This document shows positions 39,929 through 50,091 of a DNA stretch of 64,000 nucleotides, in pieces (position 1 is the first letter of the stretch; every line of letters starts with the position of its first letter). Source of the stretch: JASHUC01 sp035606175 (GTDB taxonomy: Bacteria > Pseudomonadota > Gammaproteobacteria > Steroidobacterales > Steroidobacteraceae); contig DATNFW010000033.1 in the NCBI GenBank assembly GCA_035606175.1, positions 25,765-89,764 on the forward strand, read 5' to 3'. The notes beneath the pieces were generated by a model. That model saw only the letters and a program-made list of their open reading frames with translations. It searched no databases and was not told where the DNA came from. The position numbers were made by a program, and so were the translations under genes.

Positions 39929-40516
39929 TCAGTCCCCCACGCGAATCACGATCGAATCGACATCGGCCGATTCGAGCCTGTGCCGCATGCGATTGAGCTC
40001 ATCGAGCTTGCTGATGGGTCCGATGCGCACGCGATACCAAACATCGGTATCCACGGCGACCCGCTGGACCTTGGCATCGATCCCCTCGAGCGACAGCTGC
40101 TTCGCGACGCGGTCGGCCTCCGCCTCGTTGCGGTACGAGCCCGCCTGCAGTACGTAGACGCCGGGGCGCTGGATGTTCGCCGTCGGCACGTCCTGCTTCA
40201 CGTCGCGCTCCTTCTCCGGTACGACCACCTCGAAGTGGGGCAGCATCTTGTAGAAGTCGTAGTGCTCGCCCGAGGCCGTACCGGCGGCTGAGGCATCGAC
40301 GGGGTCCTCGGCTGCGTCCGCGTTTGGCAGGGCGGAGCGATGCGGCTCCGGACGCGGGACATCCGGGGCGCTGTGCCGCGGGTGGCGCGCGAACGCGAAC
40401 AATGCAGCCACGAGCACGGCGCCGACGAGAATGCCCGAGCCGAATTCGCGCCAGCGGGAGGGATCGAACGAGCGCGACGTCGGGCGTTTATAATCGCGCG
40501 CGCTGAGTCGGGTCAT
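39929..40516 (-). CDS. SPOR-domain membrane protein
   Basis: 195 residues. Basic cytoplasmic start (MTRLSARDYKRPTSRSF), TM at about 28-44 (GILVGAVLVAALFAFA), Pro/Ala linker and a C-terminal SPOR domain (VYVLQAGSYRNEAEADRVAK ... WYRVRIGPISKLDEL) that binds denuded peptidoglycan at division sites. The gene follows argS in many Gammaproteobacteria (FtsN-like position). Start at 40516 chosen because the family begins with M-R/K-rich residues before KRP. Confidence 0.92.
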   Translation of the reverse strand: MTRLSARDYKRPTSRSFDPSRWREFGSGILVGAVLVAALFAFARHPRHSAPDVPRPEPHRSALPNADAAEDPVDASAAGTASGEHYDFYKMLPHFEVVVPEKERDVKQDVPTANIQRPGVYVLQAGSYRNEAEADRVAKQLSLEGIDAKVQRVAVDTDVWYRVRIGPISKLDELNRMRHRLESADVDSIVIRVGD

Positions 40517-40532
40517 CGACTGCTCCCTGCGC

Positions 40533-42182
40533 TCACATGCTCTCCGGTGCGGAGACGGCAAGAAGCCCGAGCCCGTTGCGAATCACTTGCTGGACGCCGA
40601 GAACGAGAGCGAGCCGCGCGTTGCGCAGCGGTGCCTCGCTCACGATGAACTGCTCGGCGTTGTAGTACGTGTGGAAGGCATTCGCGAGCTCGCGCAGATA
40701 ATGCACGAGCGTGTGCGGGGCGCGTTCCGCCGCAGCTTGCTCGATCGTCTCCGGATAGCGCGTGAGCGCAGCGAGGACCGCCTGCTCGTGCTCGCCGTCG
40801 AGGAGCGCAGCATTCGCGAGGCCCTCCGCGAGATCGAGCGCGAGCCCGCGTGCGGCAAGCTGCTTCATGACGCTCGCGACCCGGGCGTGGGCATACTGCA
40901 CGTAGTACACCGGATTCTCCTCGCTGCGCGAGCGCGCGAGGTCCAGGTCGAACGTGAACTCCGCGTCGGACTTGCGCGAGACGAGGAAGAACCGCGCGGC
41001 ATCCCGCCCCACCCAGTCGATCAGGTCTCGCAGCGTCACGTAGGAGCCGGCGCGCTTGGAGATCTTCACCTCCTCGCCGCCGCGCATGACCTTGACCATT
41101 TGATGCAGGACGTACTCGGGATAGCCCTGCGGAATGCCGAGGCCGAGCGCTTGCAGTCCTGCGCGGACACGCGTGAGTGTGCCGTGATGATCCGAGCCCT
41201 GAACGTTGATGGCTCGCTTGAATCCGCGTCTCCACTTATTGAGATGATAGGCCACATCCGGAACGAAATACGTGTAGCTGCCGTCCGACTTGCGGACCAC
41301 CCGATCCTTGTCGTCGCCGAAGTCGGTCGTACGGAGCCACAGGGCGCCATCGCTCTCGTACGTCTTACCGCTCGCAATCAGCCGCTCGACGGCAGCATCG
41401 AGGCTGCCGTCCGTGTAGAGCTTCGATTCGAGGGAGTACACGTCGAATTCGAGGCCGAACTCCTTCAGGTCTCGATCCTGCTCGCCCCGCAAGTAGGCGA
41501 CCGCGAACTTTCGAACCGCCTCGAGGTCATCGAGCGTGCCGTGAGCTGCGAGGAAGTCTCGTGCGACGTCCTGGATGTATTCGCCGGCGTATCCGTCCTT
41601 CGGCCATCCCGGTTCGCCCGGAGCGAGTCCCCGCGCGCGGGCCTGCACGGAGAGAGCCAGATTTTGAATCTGCGCGCCGGCGTCGTTGTAGTAGTACTCC
41701 CGCGTTATCGCGTAGCCCTGCGCCTCGAGCAGCGAGGAGATCGCATCGCCCAGTGCGGCCTGGCGGCCATGTCCGACGTGCAGGGGTCCGGTCGGATTGG
41801 CCGAGACGAACTCGACCATCACGCGCTCGCCCGCGCCAGCGGCGCTCCGACCATAGCGCTCGCCGAACTCGTGAATCGCCGCAAGCTCGCGTCCATAGGC
41901 GCCCGGCGACAGGAAGAAATTGATGAAGCCTGCGCCGGCCACTTCCGCGCGCGCGAGCAGTGGACTCGGGGGCAATGCCGCGACGATCGCCTGGGCGATC
42001 TCGCGCGGGTTGCGGCGGGCGGGTTTCGCGAGCTTCAGAGCGATGCTCGAGGCGAAATCCCCGTGCTTCGGATCCCGCGCGCGCTCGACCGCAACCGCCG
42101 AGTGATCGGCGGGCGAGGGAAGGAGGCCCTCCGGGAGGCCGCGCAATGCTACGAGGAGTAGCTGCTCGAGCTGCTGCTTCAA
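40533..42182 (-). CDS. argS: Arginyl-tRNA synthetase
   Basis: 549 residues from TTG 42182. The protein N-terminus KQQLEQLLLVALRGL fits the ArgS Add-1 domain; there is no nearby ATG and no clear SD. Class I signature ANPTGPLHVGHGRQAALGD (HIGH motif as HVGH), the KMSKS-equivalent VKISKRAGSYVTL, and a C-terminal DALR anticodon domain ending VQQVIRNGLGLLAV. Normal length is about 550-590. Followed by the SPOR gene. In related genomes argS usually lies near priA; here an efflux locus separates them. Confidence 0.95.
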   Translation of the reverse strand: MKQQLEQLLLVALRGLPEGLLPSPADHSAVAVERARDPKHGDFASSIALKLAKPARRNPREIAQAIVAALPPSPLLARAEVAGAGFINFFLSPGAYGRELAAIHEFGERYGRSAAGAGERVMVEFVSANPTGPLHVGHGRQAALGDAISSLLEAQGYAITREYYYNDAGAQIQNLALSVQARARGLAPGEPGWPKDGYAGEYIQDVARDFLAAHGTLDDLEAVRKFAVAYLRGEQDRDLKEFGLEFDVYSLESKLYTDGSLDAAVERLIASGKTYESDGALWLRTTDFGDDKDRVVRKSDGSYTYFVPDVAYHLNKWRRGFKRAINVQGSDHHGTLTRVRAGLQALGLGIPQGYPEYVLHQMVKVMRGGEEVKISKRAGSYVTLRDLIDWVGRDAARFFLVSRKSDAEFTFDLDLARSRSEENPVYYVQYAHARVASVMKQLAARGLALDLAEGLANAALLDGEHEQAVLAALTRYPETIEQAAAERAPHTLVHYLRELANAFHTYYNAEQFIVSEAPLRNARLALVLGVQQVIRNGLGLLAVSAPESM

Positions 42183-42217
42183 GTGGGGGAAACCGTATCG
42201 GCGAGAAGCCGGAGAGT

Positions 42218-42586
42218 CTATTTGTCCTCCGCCGACTCCGCCAGAGCTCGCATGTCGATTCCGAGGCGGCGCACCCGCTCGCGCAAGCTCGGCCATTCGT
42301 CTTTGAAGAAGCGCGCCCGCTCGCGCTTGAGAAGCGTATCGCGAGCACCTTTCGCGACGATCAGCCCCTCCCCACGCAGCCGATCGATGAGACCGTCGCG
42401 CGCGAGCTCCTTGTACGCTTTCGCCGCGGTGAGCGGATTCACGTCGAAATCGCCCGCGAGCTGGCGCACGGAAGGCAGCATCCGTCCCTCTGCGAAAGTC
42501 TGGTCGAGGATCCGGGCAATCACCTGATCCTTCAGCTGCAGGTAGATCGCGGGACCCTCGGTCCATTCGTGCCGGGCTTTACGCAT
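42218..42586 (-). CDS. GntR-family regulator (YtrA subfamily), second copy
   Basis: 122 residues. Winged HTH (GPAIYLQLKDQVIARILDQT, LPSVRQLAGDFDVNPLTAAK, GLIDRLRGEGLIVAKGA) and short dimerisation tail (EWPSLRERVRRLGID), the same architecture as the 4.2-kb regulator. Transcribed divergently from the efflux operon. Promoter TTGGCG-N17-TATCTT ends 7 bases before ATG 42586 with no SD, suggesting a leaderless message. Likely represses the efflux operon via palindromes at 42623-42661. Confidence 0.9.
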   Translation of the reverse strand: MRKARHEWTEGPAIYLQLKDQVIARILDQTFAEGRMLPSVRQLAGDFDVNPLTAAKAYKELARDGLIDRLRGEGLIVAKGARDTLLKRERARFFKDEWPSLRERVRRLGIDMRALAESAEDK

Positions 42587-42593
42587 GCCGCAT

Positions 42594-42622
42594 AAGATAG
42601 CTTGACTCGCGCCCCGCGCCAA
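42594..42622 (-). promoter_or_regulatory. Promoter of the second gntR gene
   Basis: On the minus strand TTGGCG (42617-42622) and TATCTT (42594-42599) with a 17-base spacer. The expected start site coincides with the ATG, so the mRNA would have no leader. It overlaps the efflux promoter base for base in the opposite direction. Confidence 0.55.
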
Positions 42623-42630
42623 TGTATTAC
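42602..42630 (+). promoter_or_regulatory. Promoter of the efflux operon
   Basis: TTGACT (42602-42607) and TATTAC (42625-42630) with a 17-base spacer. Start site near 42637, giving a leader of about 167 bases before the adaptor gene. Its -10 overlaps the left arm of the TGTATTA/TAATACA inverted repeat. Confidence 0.6.
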
Positions 42631-42661
42631 TTGCGTACTGTCTTACGTAGATAATACAGTA
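42623..42661. promoter_or_regulatory. Nested inverted repeats, probable GntR operator
   Basis: TGTATTA (42623-42629) pairs with TAATACA (42652-42658), and TACTGT (42636-42641) with ACAGTA (42656-42661). The first repeat covers the -10 box and both surround the start site of the efflux promoter. TACGTA at 42644-42649 is also self-complementary. The arrangement would allow more than one dimer to bind; which repeat is used cannot be told. Confidence 0.45.
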
Positions 42662-42803
42662 GTGCACGTGACGCATGGCGCGGCGACCTTCCGAACTGCC
42701 TTGGATCGAGGCCCTCCACGAGGCACGCGGCGATCAGCATCGCGAGGCCGGCCCGCAACCCTCCCCAGCACCCGCGCGCGCCGGTCGCGTTCCGCTCTCC
42801 CGG

Positions 42804-44116
42804 ATGGACCGGCCGATCGAGCAGCACCGGTGGACACGCCGTCGGACGATCGCCATTGCCGCGGTACTGCTCGGCGTGGCGGCCCTTGCGTTCGGCTATG
42901 CCCGCTACGGGAGTGCTCGCACGCTCACGTTGAGCCGCGACCGCGTGGTCCTCTCGACCGTCCAGGTGGGCGATTTCATCGAGTACATTCCCGTCACCGG
43001 TACAGTCCAGCCGCGCGAGACGGTGTACCTCGATGCGGTCGACGGCGGTCAGATTGCGGAGGTCGATGTCGAGGAGGGCGCATTCGTCAAAGTGGGCCAG
43101 CCTCTGGTGCGCCTCGAGAACGCGGCCCTGCAGCTGCAGGTGCTGAATAGCGAGGCCCAGGTTTCCGAGCAGCTGGAACGGCTCGCGAGCGCCAAGCTGC
43201 AGTTTGCCCAGAGCCGGCTCACGCATTCGCGCGAGCTGATCGATGCCAAATACCAGGCCGACGAGGCCGGCAAGCGTCTCGCCAGACTGAAGGCGCTCGC
43301 CGGCACCGGCGTCGTCAAGCGAGCGGACGTGGAGGACGCGCAGTTGGAATTCGACCGGTTGCAGCGCTTGGAAGCGGCCGATATCCAAGCGCGCGATAGC
43401 GATGAGGCGCTGCAGCGCGACCAAGTCGCGCAGCTCGATCGCCTCGTCGCGGGATTGCAGCGCAATCTCGTGCTCGCACGGCAGAACCTCGATCATCTCG
43501 TCATCCGTGCACCTTTCAATGGGCAGCTCACGATGCTGGATGCGCATCTCGGCGAGTCGAAAGCCGCGGGGCAGCGCATCGGACAGGTCGACAGGACGGA
43601 GGGATTCAAGGTGGAGGCGCTCATCGACGAGCACTACCTGCAAAGGGTCTCGGTCGGGGAGATCGCAATGACGGAGCCGGACGGCGACACGCCTCCGCGG
43701 CGCTTCGCCGTCGCGAAGGTTTACCCGCAGGTGACCGACCGTCAGTTCAAGGTCGATCTGCTGCCCGTACCGGCGACCCAGGCCGCCACTGGAGTGCAGC
43801 TCGCCCGGCCGCACGACATTGCGACACGCGGGTTCCGCCGCGGCGAAACCGTCCAGCTGCGCCTGAACATTGGTGGCGAGCGCAAAGGCCTCGTCGTCGC
43901 GAACGGCCCGTTCTACGACGATACCGGCGGGCAATATATTTTCGTGCTCCCGCGCGGCGGCGGCGTCGCGCACCGCCGACGAGTTCAACTCGGCCGACGC
44001 AATCTCGAGCAGATCGAGGTGCTGGGCGGGCTCTCGCCCGGCGAGCGCGTGATCGTCTCGAGCTATGAATCCTTCAAGGACATCGATCGAATCACGTTGA
44101 CCGGAGGTTCATCATC

Positions 44117-44120
<4 letters not shown>
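42804..44120 (+). CDS. Periplasmic adaptor (HlyD/RND-type membrane fusion protein)
   Basis: 438 residues starting MDRPIEQHRWTRRRTIAIAA, a typical opening for adaptors paired with MacB-like ABC exporters; the frame is open to 42675 but that part looks non-coding. TM anchor (about 16-34), lipoyl/barrel halves (VTGTVQPRETVYLDAVDGGQ, APFNGQLTMLDAHLGE) and a coiled-coil hairpin (about 105-215, rich in Leu, Glu, Gln, Arg). Would link the inner-membrane ABC pump to an outer-membrane channel. No TolC-like gene is nearby. ATGA overlap with the ATPase. Confidence 0.9.
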
Positions 44121-44857
<737 letters not shown>

Positions 44858-44888
44858 AGGCCAAACGGACGACTGAGAGGCGGCGCCC

Positions 44889-47363
44889 ATGCTCGGCCAT
44901 TATCTCCGCACCATCGCGCTCAATCTCGCGCGCTCGAAGCTCGTGACGCTCATGCACATCGCCGGACTCGGCGTCGGGCTCGCCTGCTTCATCGTGACCT
45001 TCGTGTTCATACAGGAATTGCGCACGAGCGATATGCAATGGAGCAATTCCGGGCGCATCTACGCCATCACGCAGCAGCTGTGGATGGGCAGTGCGGCAAA
45101 CTCCATCAATCCGCCCAATCCGGGGGTGGCCCCCGTCGCCGCCCCATACCTGCGAACCGACTTCCCGCAGCTCGAGGCGGTTGCGCGCGCAATCCCTGGA
45201 ACCGTGTTCGGGCCAGGGCGGGTGCCCGTCTCATCCGGGGATCGCAACCTGTTCCTATATCAGTACATGATCGATCCGGATTTCCTCAAGATCTTCAAGC
45301 TGCGGTTCGTGGCCGGCGATCAAGCGACTGCGCTCGCCAGCGCCGGCGATGCCATCATCACCGCGGCGGCCGCCCGACGGGCATTTGGAACGACGAACGC
45401 TTTGGGCAAGCGCCTGCTGATCAACAACAAACAGTGGATCACGATCAAGGCAGTCATCGCCGGAGTGCCGCAGCCGTCCCACATGGGGGACACCGGGCAA
45501 TCGAGACTCCGTTTCGACATTCTGACGCGCATGCTGCCCGAGAATATCATCTCGGCAGGAAACGACTGGGACGAGGTCAACAGCTTCACCTATGTCCTGC
45601 TTCCGGCGAACGGCCGGTTTACGGTGCAGCAGTTGCGTGAAGGGCTCCGCGGCTTCTCGGCCCGGCACATGCCGCGAGCGCAGGGTCACTCGGTCTTCGA
45701 TGCGGTGCCCGTGTCCTCGATCAGGTTGAGCGCGCTCAATACCGAGGGCGTTTCGGGGACCTCCCTGATTGCGACGCTCACTTTGCTCGATGCCCTGGTG
45801 CTAGTCGTTGCCTGTTTCAATTACGCGAGCCTTGCGACCGCCGTCGCTCTGCGTCGCGGTCGTGAGGTCGCCCTGCGGAAGATAGTCGGGGCGAATCGCC
45901 GGCAGATCGTTCTACAGAGTCTCTTCGAAGCGGCTGCGGTCGGTCTGCTCTCGGTGATGCTCGCGTTCGTGCTCGTCCTGGCGGCAACGCCGCTGCTCGA
46001 TACCGTCCTGCCCCTTGATCTGCAGCTCTCGCAACTCGCCCGTCCAGGCTTCTGGCTGTTCGCCGTTTTGCTCGTCGCCGCAACTACGGTGCTGTCGGGC
46101 GCGTACCCCGCCCTGGTTCTTTCCCGGCTCCGCCCAGCCCAAGCGATGCGCTCGGATTCTGCACCGACAGCTCGGCGCTGGGCATTCAAGCTGCTCGTCG
46201 TCGGGCAATTCGCCGCCGCAGGCTTTCTGATCGTCATGGTGCTCGTCGTTCGCGATCAGAACGGCCTCATGGGCGCGGAGCTGCCGGCGCTTGTGCGCAA
46301 TCCCACCGTCGTGATCACCACCAGCCTGTTCGGTTCCGGAGTCGATCCGAAGACACTTCGATCGCAGCTCGTGCAATCGCCTTACGTTCGCTCCGTGAGC
46401 ACCGCCGATACCATACCGTGGGACATCCGGGGCTGCTGCTGGCTTTTCAACGTCGCCCGCTCACCTGAATCGGCGCAGCATCAGATCCGGGTCGCGGCCC
46501 ATCGAGTGGGGTATGACTACTTCGAGACGATCGGATCGAGCTTGCTGGCCGGCAGACTATTCGATCGCGATCGCGCCGACGTCGCCGATCCTCAGCAAGC
46601 GTGGAATCGAGGAGGCGACCTCAAGGTCATCATCGATCGCAGGCTCGCCGCCAAACTCGGCTGGAGTAACCCGATCGAGGCGGTCGGCAAGACGTTCTAC
46701 AGACCCGCTCTTTGGGGCGGTAGCACAACGCCGATTCGTATCATCGGTGTTGTCGAGAACGGGGCGCCGCGCCTCACCTCGATCGCCGATACGGAATCGA
46801 ACCTCTACCTCCTCATGCCCACGATCGCGGGGTTTCCGATCATTCGCGTAGACCCTCAGCACATTCCGGCAGCGGTGCGGCACATCGAAAGTACGTGGCA
46901 CGAGCTCGCGCCGACGCTCCCTCTCGAATGGCGTTTCACGGATCAGCTGTTCGGTGATGCCTTTCAGACGTTCTCGACGGTGAGCAACGTCATTACAGGC
47001 CTTGCCGCCTTTGCATTCGCGATAGCGTTGATAGGGCTCGCCGGTATGGCCCTTCACGTCACGAACGGACGGCTCCGCGAGGTCGGCGTGCGCAAGACAC
47101 TCGGCGCCAAACCGCGGCAGATCATCGAGCTGCTGCTGCTCGATTTCGCAACGCCCGTCGCGATTGCGAATCTCATCGCCTGGCCATTCGCCTGGCTCGC
47201 TGCCCGGGCGTACTTGAGCCAATTCCTGACGCGAATCGACCTGACGCCGGTCGCCTTCATCGTCAGTCTCATCGCTACGGTTGCGATTGCTTGCCTCGCT
47301 GTCGGTAGCCAGGCGATTCGCGCATCGCGCGTCGAGCCGGCCGTGGTGCTGCGATATCAGTAA
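44889..47363 (+). CDS. ABC transporter permease, FtsX/MacB family
   Basis: 824 residues with two FtsX-type modules. TM1 at about 17-42 (LVTLMHIAGLGVGLACFIVT), first periplasmic MacB-PCD-like domain, three TMs at about 285-405, a fourth at about 430-450, then a second periplasmic domain and a C-terminal FtsX domain (VITGLAAFAFAIALIGLAGM ... GVRKTLGAKPRQIIELLLLD, ending RVEPAVVLRYQ). Last gene of the gntR-divergent efflux operon; converges on priA with 43 bases between. Confidence 0.92.
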   Translation: MLGHYLRTIALNLARSKLVTLMHIAGLGVGLACFIVTFVFIQELRTSDMQWSNSGRIYAITQQLWMGSAANSINPPNPGVAPVAAPYLRTDFPQLEAVARAIPGTVFGPGRVPVSSGDRNLFLYQYMIDPDFLKIFKLRFVAGDQATALASAGDAIITAAAARRAFGTTNALGKRLLINNKQWITIKAVIAGVPQPSHMGDTGQSRLRFDILTRMLPENIISAGNDWDEVNSFTYVLLPANGRFTVQQLREGLRGFSARHMPRAQGHSVFDAVPVSSIRLSALNTEGVSGTSLIATLTLLDALVLVVACFNYASLATAVALRRGREVALRKIVGANRRQIVLQSLFEAAAVGLLSVMLAFVLVLAATPLLDTVLPLDLQLSQLARPGFWLFAVLLVAATTVLSGAYPALVLSRLRPAQAMRSDSAPTARRWAFKLLVVGQFAAAGFLIVMVLVVRDQNGLMGAELPALVRNPTVVITTSLFGSGVDPKTLRSQLVQSPYVRSVSTADTIPWDIRGCCWLFNVARSPESAQHQIRVAAHRVGYDYFETIGSSLLAGRLFDRDRADVADPQQAWNRGGDLKVIIDRRLAAKLGWSNPIEAVGKTFYRPALWGGSTTPIRIIGVVENGAPRLTSIADTESNLYLLMPTIAGFPIIRVDPQHIPAAVRHIESTWHELAPTLPLEWRFTDQLFGDAFQTFSTVSNVITGLAAFAFAIALIGLAGMALHVTNGRLREVGVRKTLGAKPRQIIELLLLDFATPVAIANLIAWPFAWLAARAYLSQFLTRIDLTPVAFIVSLIATVAIACLAVGSQAIRASRVEPAVVLRYQ

Positions 47364-47406
47364 CCGCAAGCGATGTTCGGCCACTGCCTCGTCGGCGTAG
47401 AGCTCG

Positions 47407-49740
47407 TCAGAAGAGCTCGATCGGGTCGACATCGAGCGCCCAGTGCACGCGGCGCGCACTCGGCAGCTGCTCGATAGCAGGCACCCAGGCGTCGAGGAAT
47501 TGATGCAGTGGCCCGCGCTCCGCGCTCTCGACGAGCAGCTGCGCGTGATAGCGCCCGGCGCGCTTGGCCATCGCCGCCGGAACCGGTCCGAGCAGCCTCA
47601 CGCCCGCGGGTTTGCCCGCGATCCGCCGCGCTTGCTCGAGGAAACTCAGCGCCGCCTCGGCACTCGCCGCCGAGTCGCGCACGGCGGCGAGCCGGCTGAA
47701 GGGCGGCCATGCCGCTTGCGCTCGCTCCGCGAGCGCGGTGCGTGCAAATCCTTCGTAACCTTCGGCGAGCAGATTCCTGAGCAGCGGGTGCTCGGGGAAT
47801 TCGGTTTGAATCAACACCTCCCCGGGCCGTGATGCCCGACCGGCGCGGCCGGCCACCTGGATGAGCGTCTGCGCAAGGCGCTCCGGCGCACGAAAGTCGG
47901 TGCTGAACAGGCCCTGATCGGCGTTGAGCACGACGACGAGCGTCATGTTCGGAAAATCGTGGCCCTTGGTGACCATTTGCGTCCCGACCAGGATGCGCGC
48001 GTCACCCGATGCGATGCGCGCCACCACGGACTCCATGTCGCCACGACGGCGCACGACGTCCCGATCGAGACGCGCGAGCGGCGTGCCGGGAAAGACTTGT
48101 GCGAGGGTCTCCTCGATCCGCTCGGTTCCTTGTCCGACGGGCTTGACGAGGAAGCCGCATTGAGGACAGCGCTCGGGAAGCGGCGCGTCCGCGCCGCAGT
48201 GATGGCAGCGCAGCCGCTTCACGGTTCGGTGAACGGTGAGCCGCGCGTCGCAATCGCGGCAGGGCGCGACCCAGCCGCAGGCCGTACAAAGGAGCGTCGG
48301 TGCATACCCGCGCCGGTTGAGGAATACGAGGACCTGTCCGGCATCTGCCAGATGTCGCTCGATTGCCTGGATGGCGGGCGTTGAAAGCCCGGCGTTCACC
48401 GAGTGCGCGCGCAGATCGATCAACGAAACGCGCGGGGGCACACTCTGGATCGCCCGGTTCGGCAGCGAGAGCCGCTCATAGCGATGAGTGGTGACGTTGT
48501 GCAACGTTTCGAGCGCCGGAGTCGCCGAGCCGAGCACGATGGGCACTCCTGCACGCTGGGCGCGCACGACGGCCAGATCGCGTGCGGAATACAGAAAGCC
48601 GCCTTCGTGTTGTTTGAAAGAGGCATCGTGCTCTTCGTCGACGATGATGAGGCCGAGGGACGGTACGGGCGCAAACGCAGCCGAGCGTGTGCCGAGCACG
48701 ATGTGCGCCTGACCGCTGAAGGCCTGACGCCAAGCCGTGAGCCGCTCCCCGTCGGTGAGTGCGGAATGCATGACGGCGAGACGCGCTTCGAAGCGGTCGC
48801 GAAATCGGGCAACGAGCTGCGGCGTGAGTCCGATCTCAGGCACCAGGACGAGGGCGCGGCGTCCCTGGCGCAGCGCCTCCTCGATCCCCTGCATGTACAC
48901 CTCTGTCTTGCCGCTGCCAGTGACGCCATGCAGGACCCACGCGGCGAAGCGGCCGAGCGAGCCGCAGACTCGCTCGACAGCGTGGGCCTGTTCGGGAGTG
49001 AGCGGTGGGCCCGTCCGATGCGCGCGGGCCCCCGCGATCGTGGCTCCTTCTGAGTTCACATCCCTCCCCTCAGCGTCCGCAGCAGCTTCCATGCGGCAGG
49101 CCGCCCAGCCGCGACGCGCGAGCGCGCGAGCCGCCTCCCGCCAGCCGGGCGACAGGGATGCAGCCAGCTCCTCCGTCGTGAGCCCATCCGCCTTCGCCGC
49201 GAGTATTCCGAGGAGCCGTTTCTGCTGCGGTGCACGTGTGGGCTCGCCTCGCTCGAAGGCGCCGAGCCCCTCCGGCGTTGCCGACCACCGCGGCTCGACC
49301 GGCACCGCAGGTGCACCGAGGCGAAGCGCCTTGGGAAGGGCCAGGGAAACGGCTTGGCCGACTGGCTGGTGGTAGTAGTCGCTCGCCCATCGCAGCAGCG
49401 CGAGCGCCGGCTCGTCCATGACGGGCGCCGAGTCGAGCACTTCGAGCGCGGGCCTCACCCGCTCCGGCGGAACGTCCGTACGGCTCGCGATCTCCATGAC
49501 GAGCCCGATCAGCCGCTGGCGGCCGAACGGCACACGAATGCGCATGCCGGGAAGGACGCGGTCGCCCGCATGCCCCGCGAGCGCCGTTTGCGGCTCGCTG
49601 CCCTCTTGGACACCGCTTTGCGGGGGCAAGTAGTCGAACAGCCGGCGCAGCGGCACATCGAGCGCGACCCGCAAGATGACTTCGGCACCTGTCGCCGGAG
49701 GTCCGGCTTCTGCCGAAACGTCCGGCTCCGGCGCGGCCAT
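47407..49740 (-). CDS. priA: Primosomal protein N' (replication restart helicase PriA)
   Basis: 777 residues from ATG 49740; frame continues to 49962, but that region encodes Ala/Pro repeats and family N-termini match ILRVALDVPLRRLFDYLPP. Helicase motifs VTGSGKTEVY, VDEEHDASFK, VVLGSATPALE, VGTQMVTKGHDFPNMTLV and QVAGRAGRA. Two zinc sites formed by CTACGWVAPCRDC and CHHCGADAPLPERCPQCG. Restarts stalled replication forks. E. coli PriA has 732 residues. Confidence 0.96.
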   Translation of the reverse strand: MAAPEPDVSAEAGPPATGAEVILRVALDVPLRRLFDYLPPQSGVQEGSEPQTALAGHAGDRVLPGMRIRVPFGRQRLIGLVMEIASRTDVPPERVRPALEVLDSAPVMDEPALALLRWASDYYHQPVGQAVSLALPKALRLGAPAVPVEPRWSATPEGLGAFERGEPTRAPQQKRLLGILAAKADGLTTEELAASLSPGWREAARALARRGWAACRMEAAADAEGRDVNSEGATIAGARAHRTGPPLTPEQAHAVERVCGSLGRFAAWVLHGVTGSGKTEVYMQGIEEALRQGRRALVLVPEIGLTPQLVARFRDRFEARLAVMHSALTDGERLTAWRQAFSGQAHIVLGTRSAAFAPVPSLGLIIVDEEHDASFKQHEGGFLYSARDLAVVRAQRAGVPIVLGSATPALETLHNVTTHRYERLSLPNRAIQSVPPRVSLIDLRAHSVNAGLSTPAIQAIERHLADAGQVLVFLNRRGYAPTLLCTACGWVAPCRDCDARLTVHRTVKRLRCHHCGADAPLPERCPQCGFLVKPVGQGTERIEETLAQVFPGTPLARLDRDVVRRRGDMESVVARIASGDARILVGTQMVTKGHDFPNMTLVVVLNADQGLFSTDFRAPERLAQTLIQVAGRAGRASRPGEVLIQTEFPEHPLLRNLLAEGYEGFARTALAERAQAAWPPFSRLAAVRDSAASAEAALSFLEQARRIAGKPAGVRLLGPVPAAMAKRAGRYHAQLLVESAERGPLHQFLDAWVPAIEQLPSARRVHWALDVDPIELF

Positions 49741-49750
49741 TTCGGCGAGT

Positions 49751-49777
49751 GCGGCCGGTGCGGCCGGTGCGGCCGGG
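49751..49777. repeat. 9-bp tandem repeat before priA
   Basis: GCGGCCGGT repeated twice plus GCGGCCGGG, just upstream of the chosen priA start. In the priA frame it would read Ala-Ala-Pro repeats. Low-complexity sequence, no function evident. Confidence 0.7.
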
Positions 49778-49981
49778 GCCGCGATGTCATCGCGTGTGGA
49801 CAAGAAGCGGTGTCTCGAGACGGCGGATACGAGGCGAAACTGAGCCCAGGCAGCTAGGTCCGTGGCGGCGGTATCCGAGCCCGGGCGGGGCCCTGCCGAG
49901 CCGGCGCGGATTATGGCAAGCCCGTGCGAGAGCAGGCGTGACTCTTTTCGGAGACAGGTCAACGGCCGATGGTGCAGGGCG

Positions 49982-50012
49982 TTGTACGCGGCATGAGTGG
50001 CTTTGCTACCCT
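49982..50012 (+). promoter_or_regulatory. Candidate promoter of the sigma/DUF3619/DUF3106 operon
   Basis: TTGTAC (49982-49987) and TACCCT (50007-50012), spacer 19 bases; the -10 is preceded by TG (TGCTACCCT), an extended form. If used, the sigma gene start must be downstream of about 50019, supporting the TTG at 50092. Confidence 0.3.
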
Positions 50013-50091
50013 CGCGCCCTGCTCGCCGCTCGCGCTCTGGTCACCGTCAGGTCCCGTCGGCGCGCCCGCGGCAGCCCATGGCGGCACGCTA

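Noticed and set aside
40587..42161. A 524-codon plus-strand frame over argS
   Set aside because: Shadow of argS, no domain.
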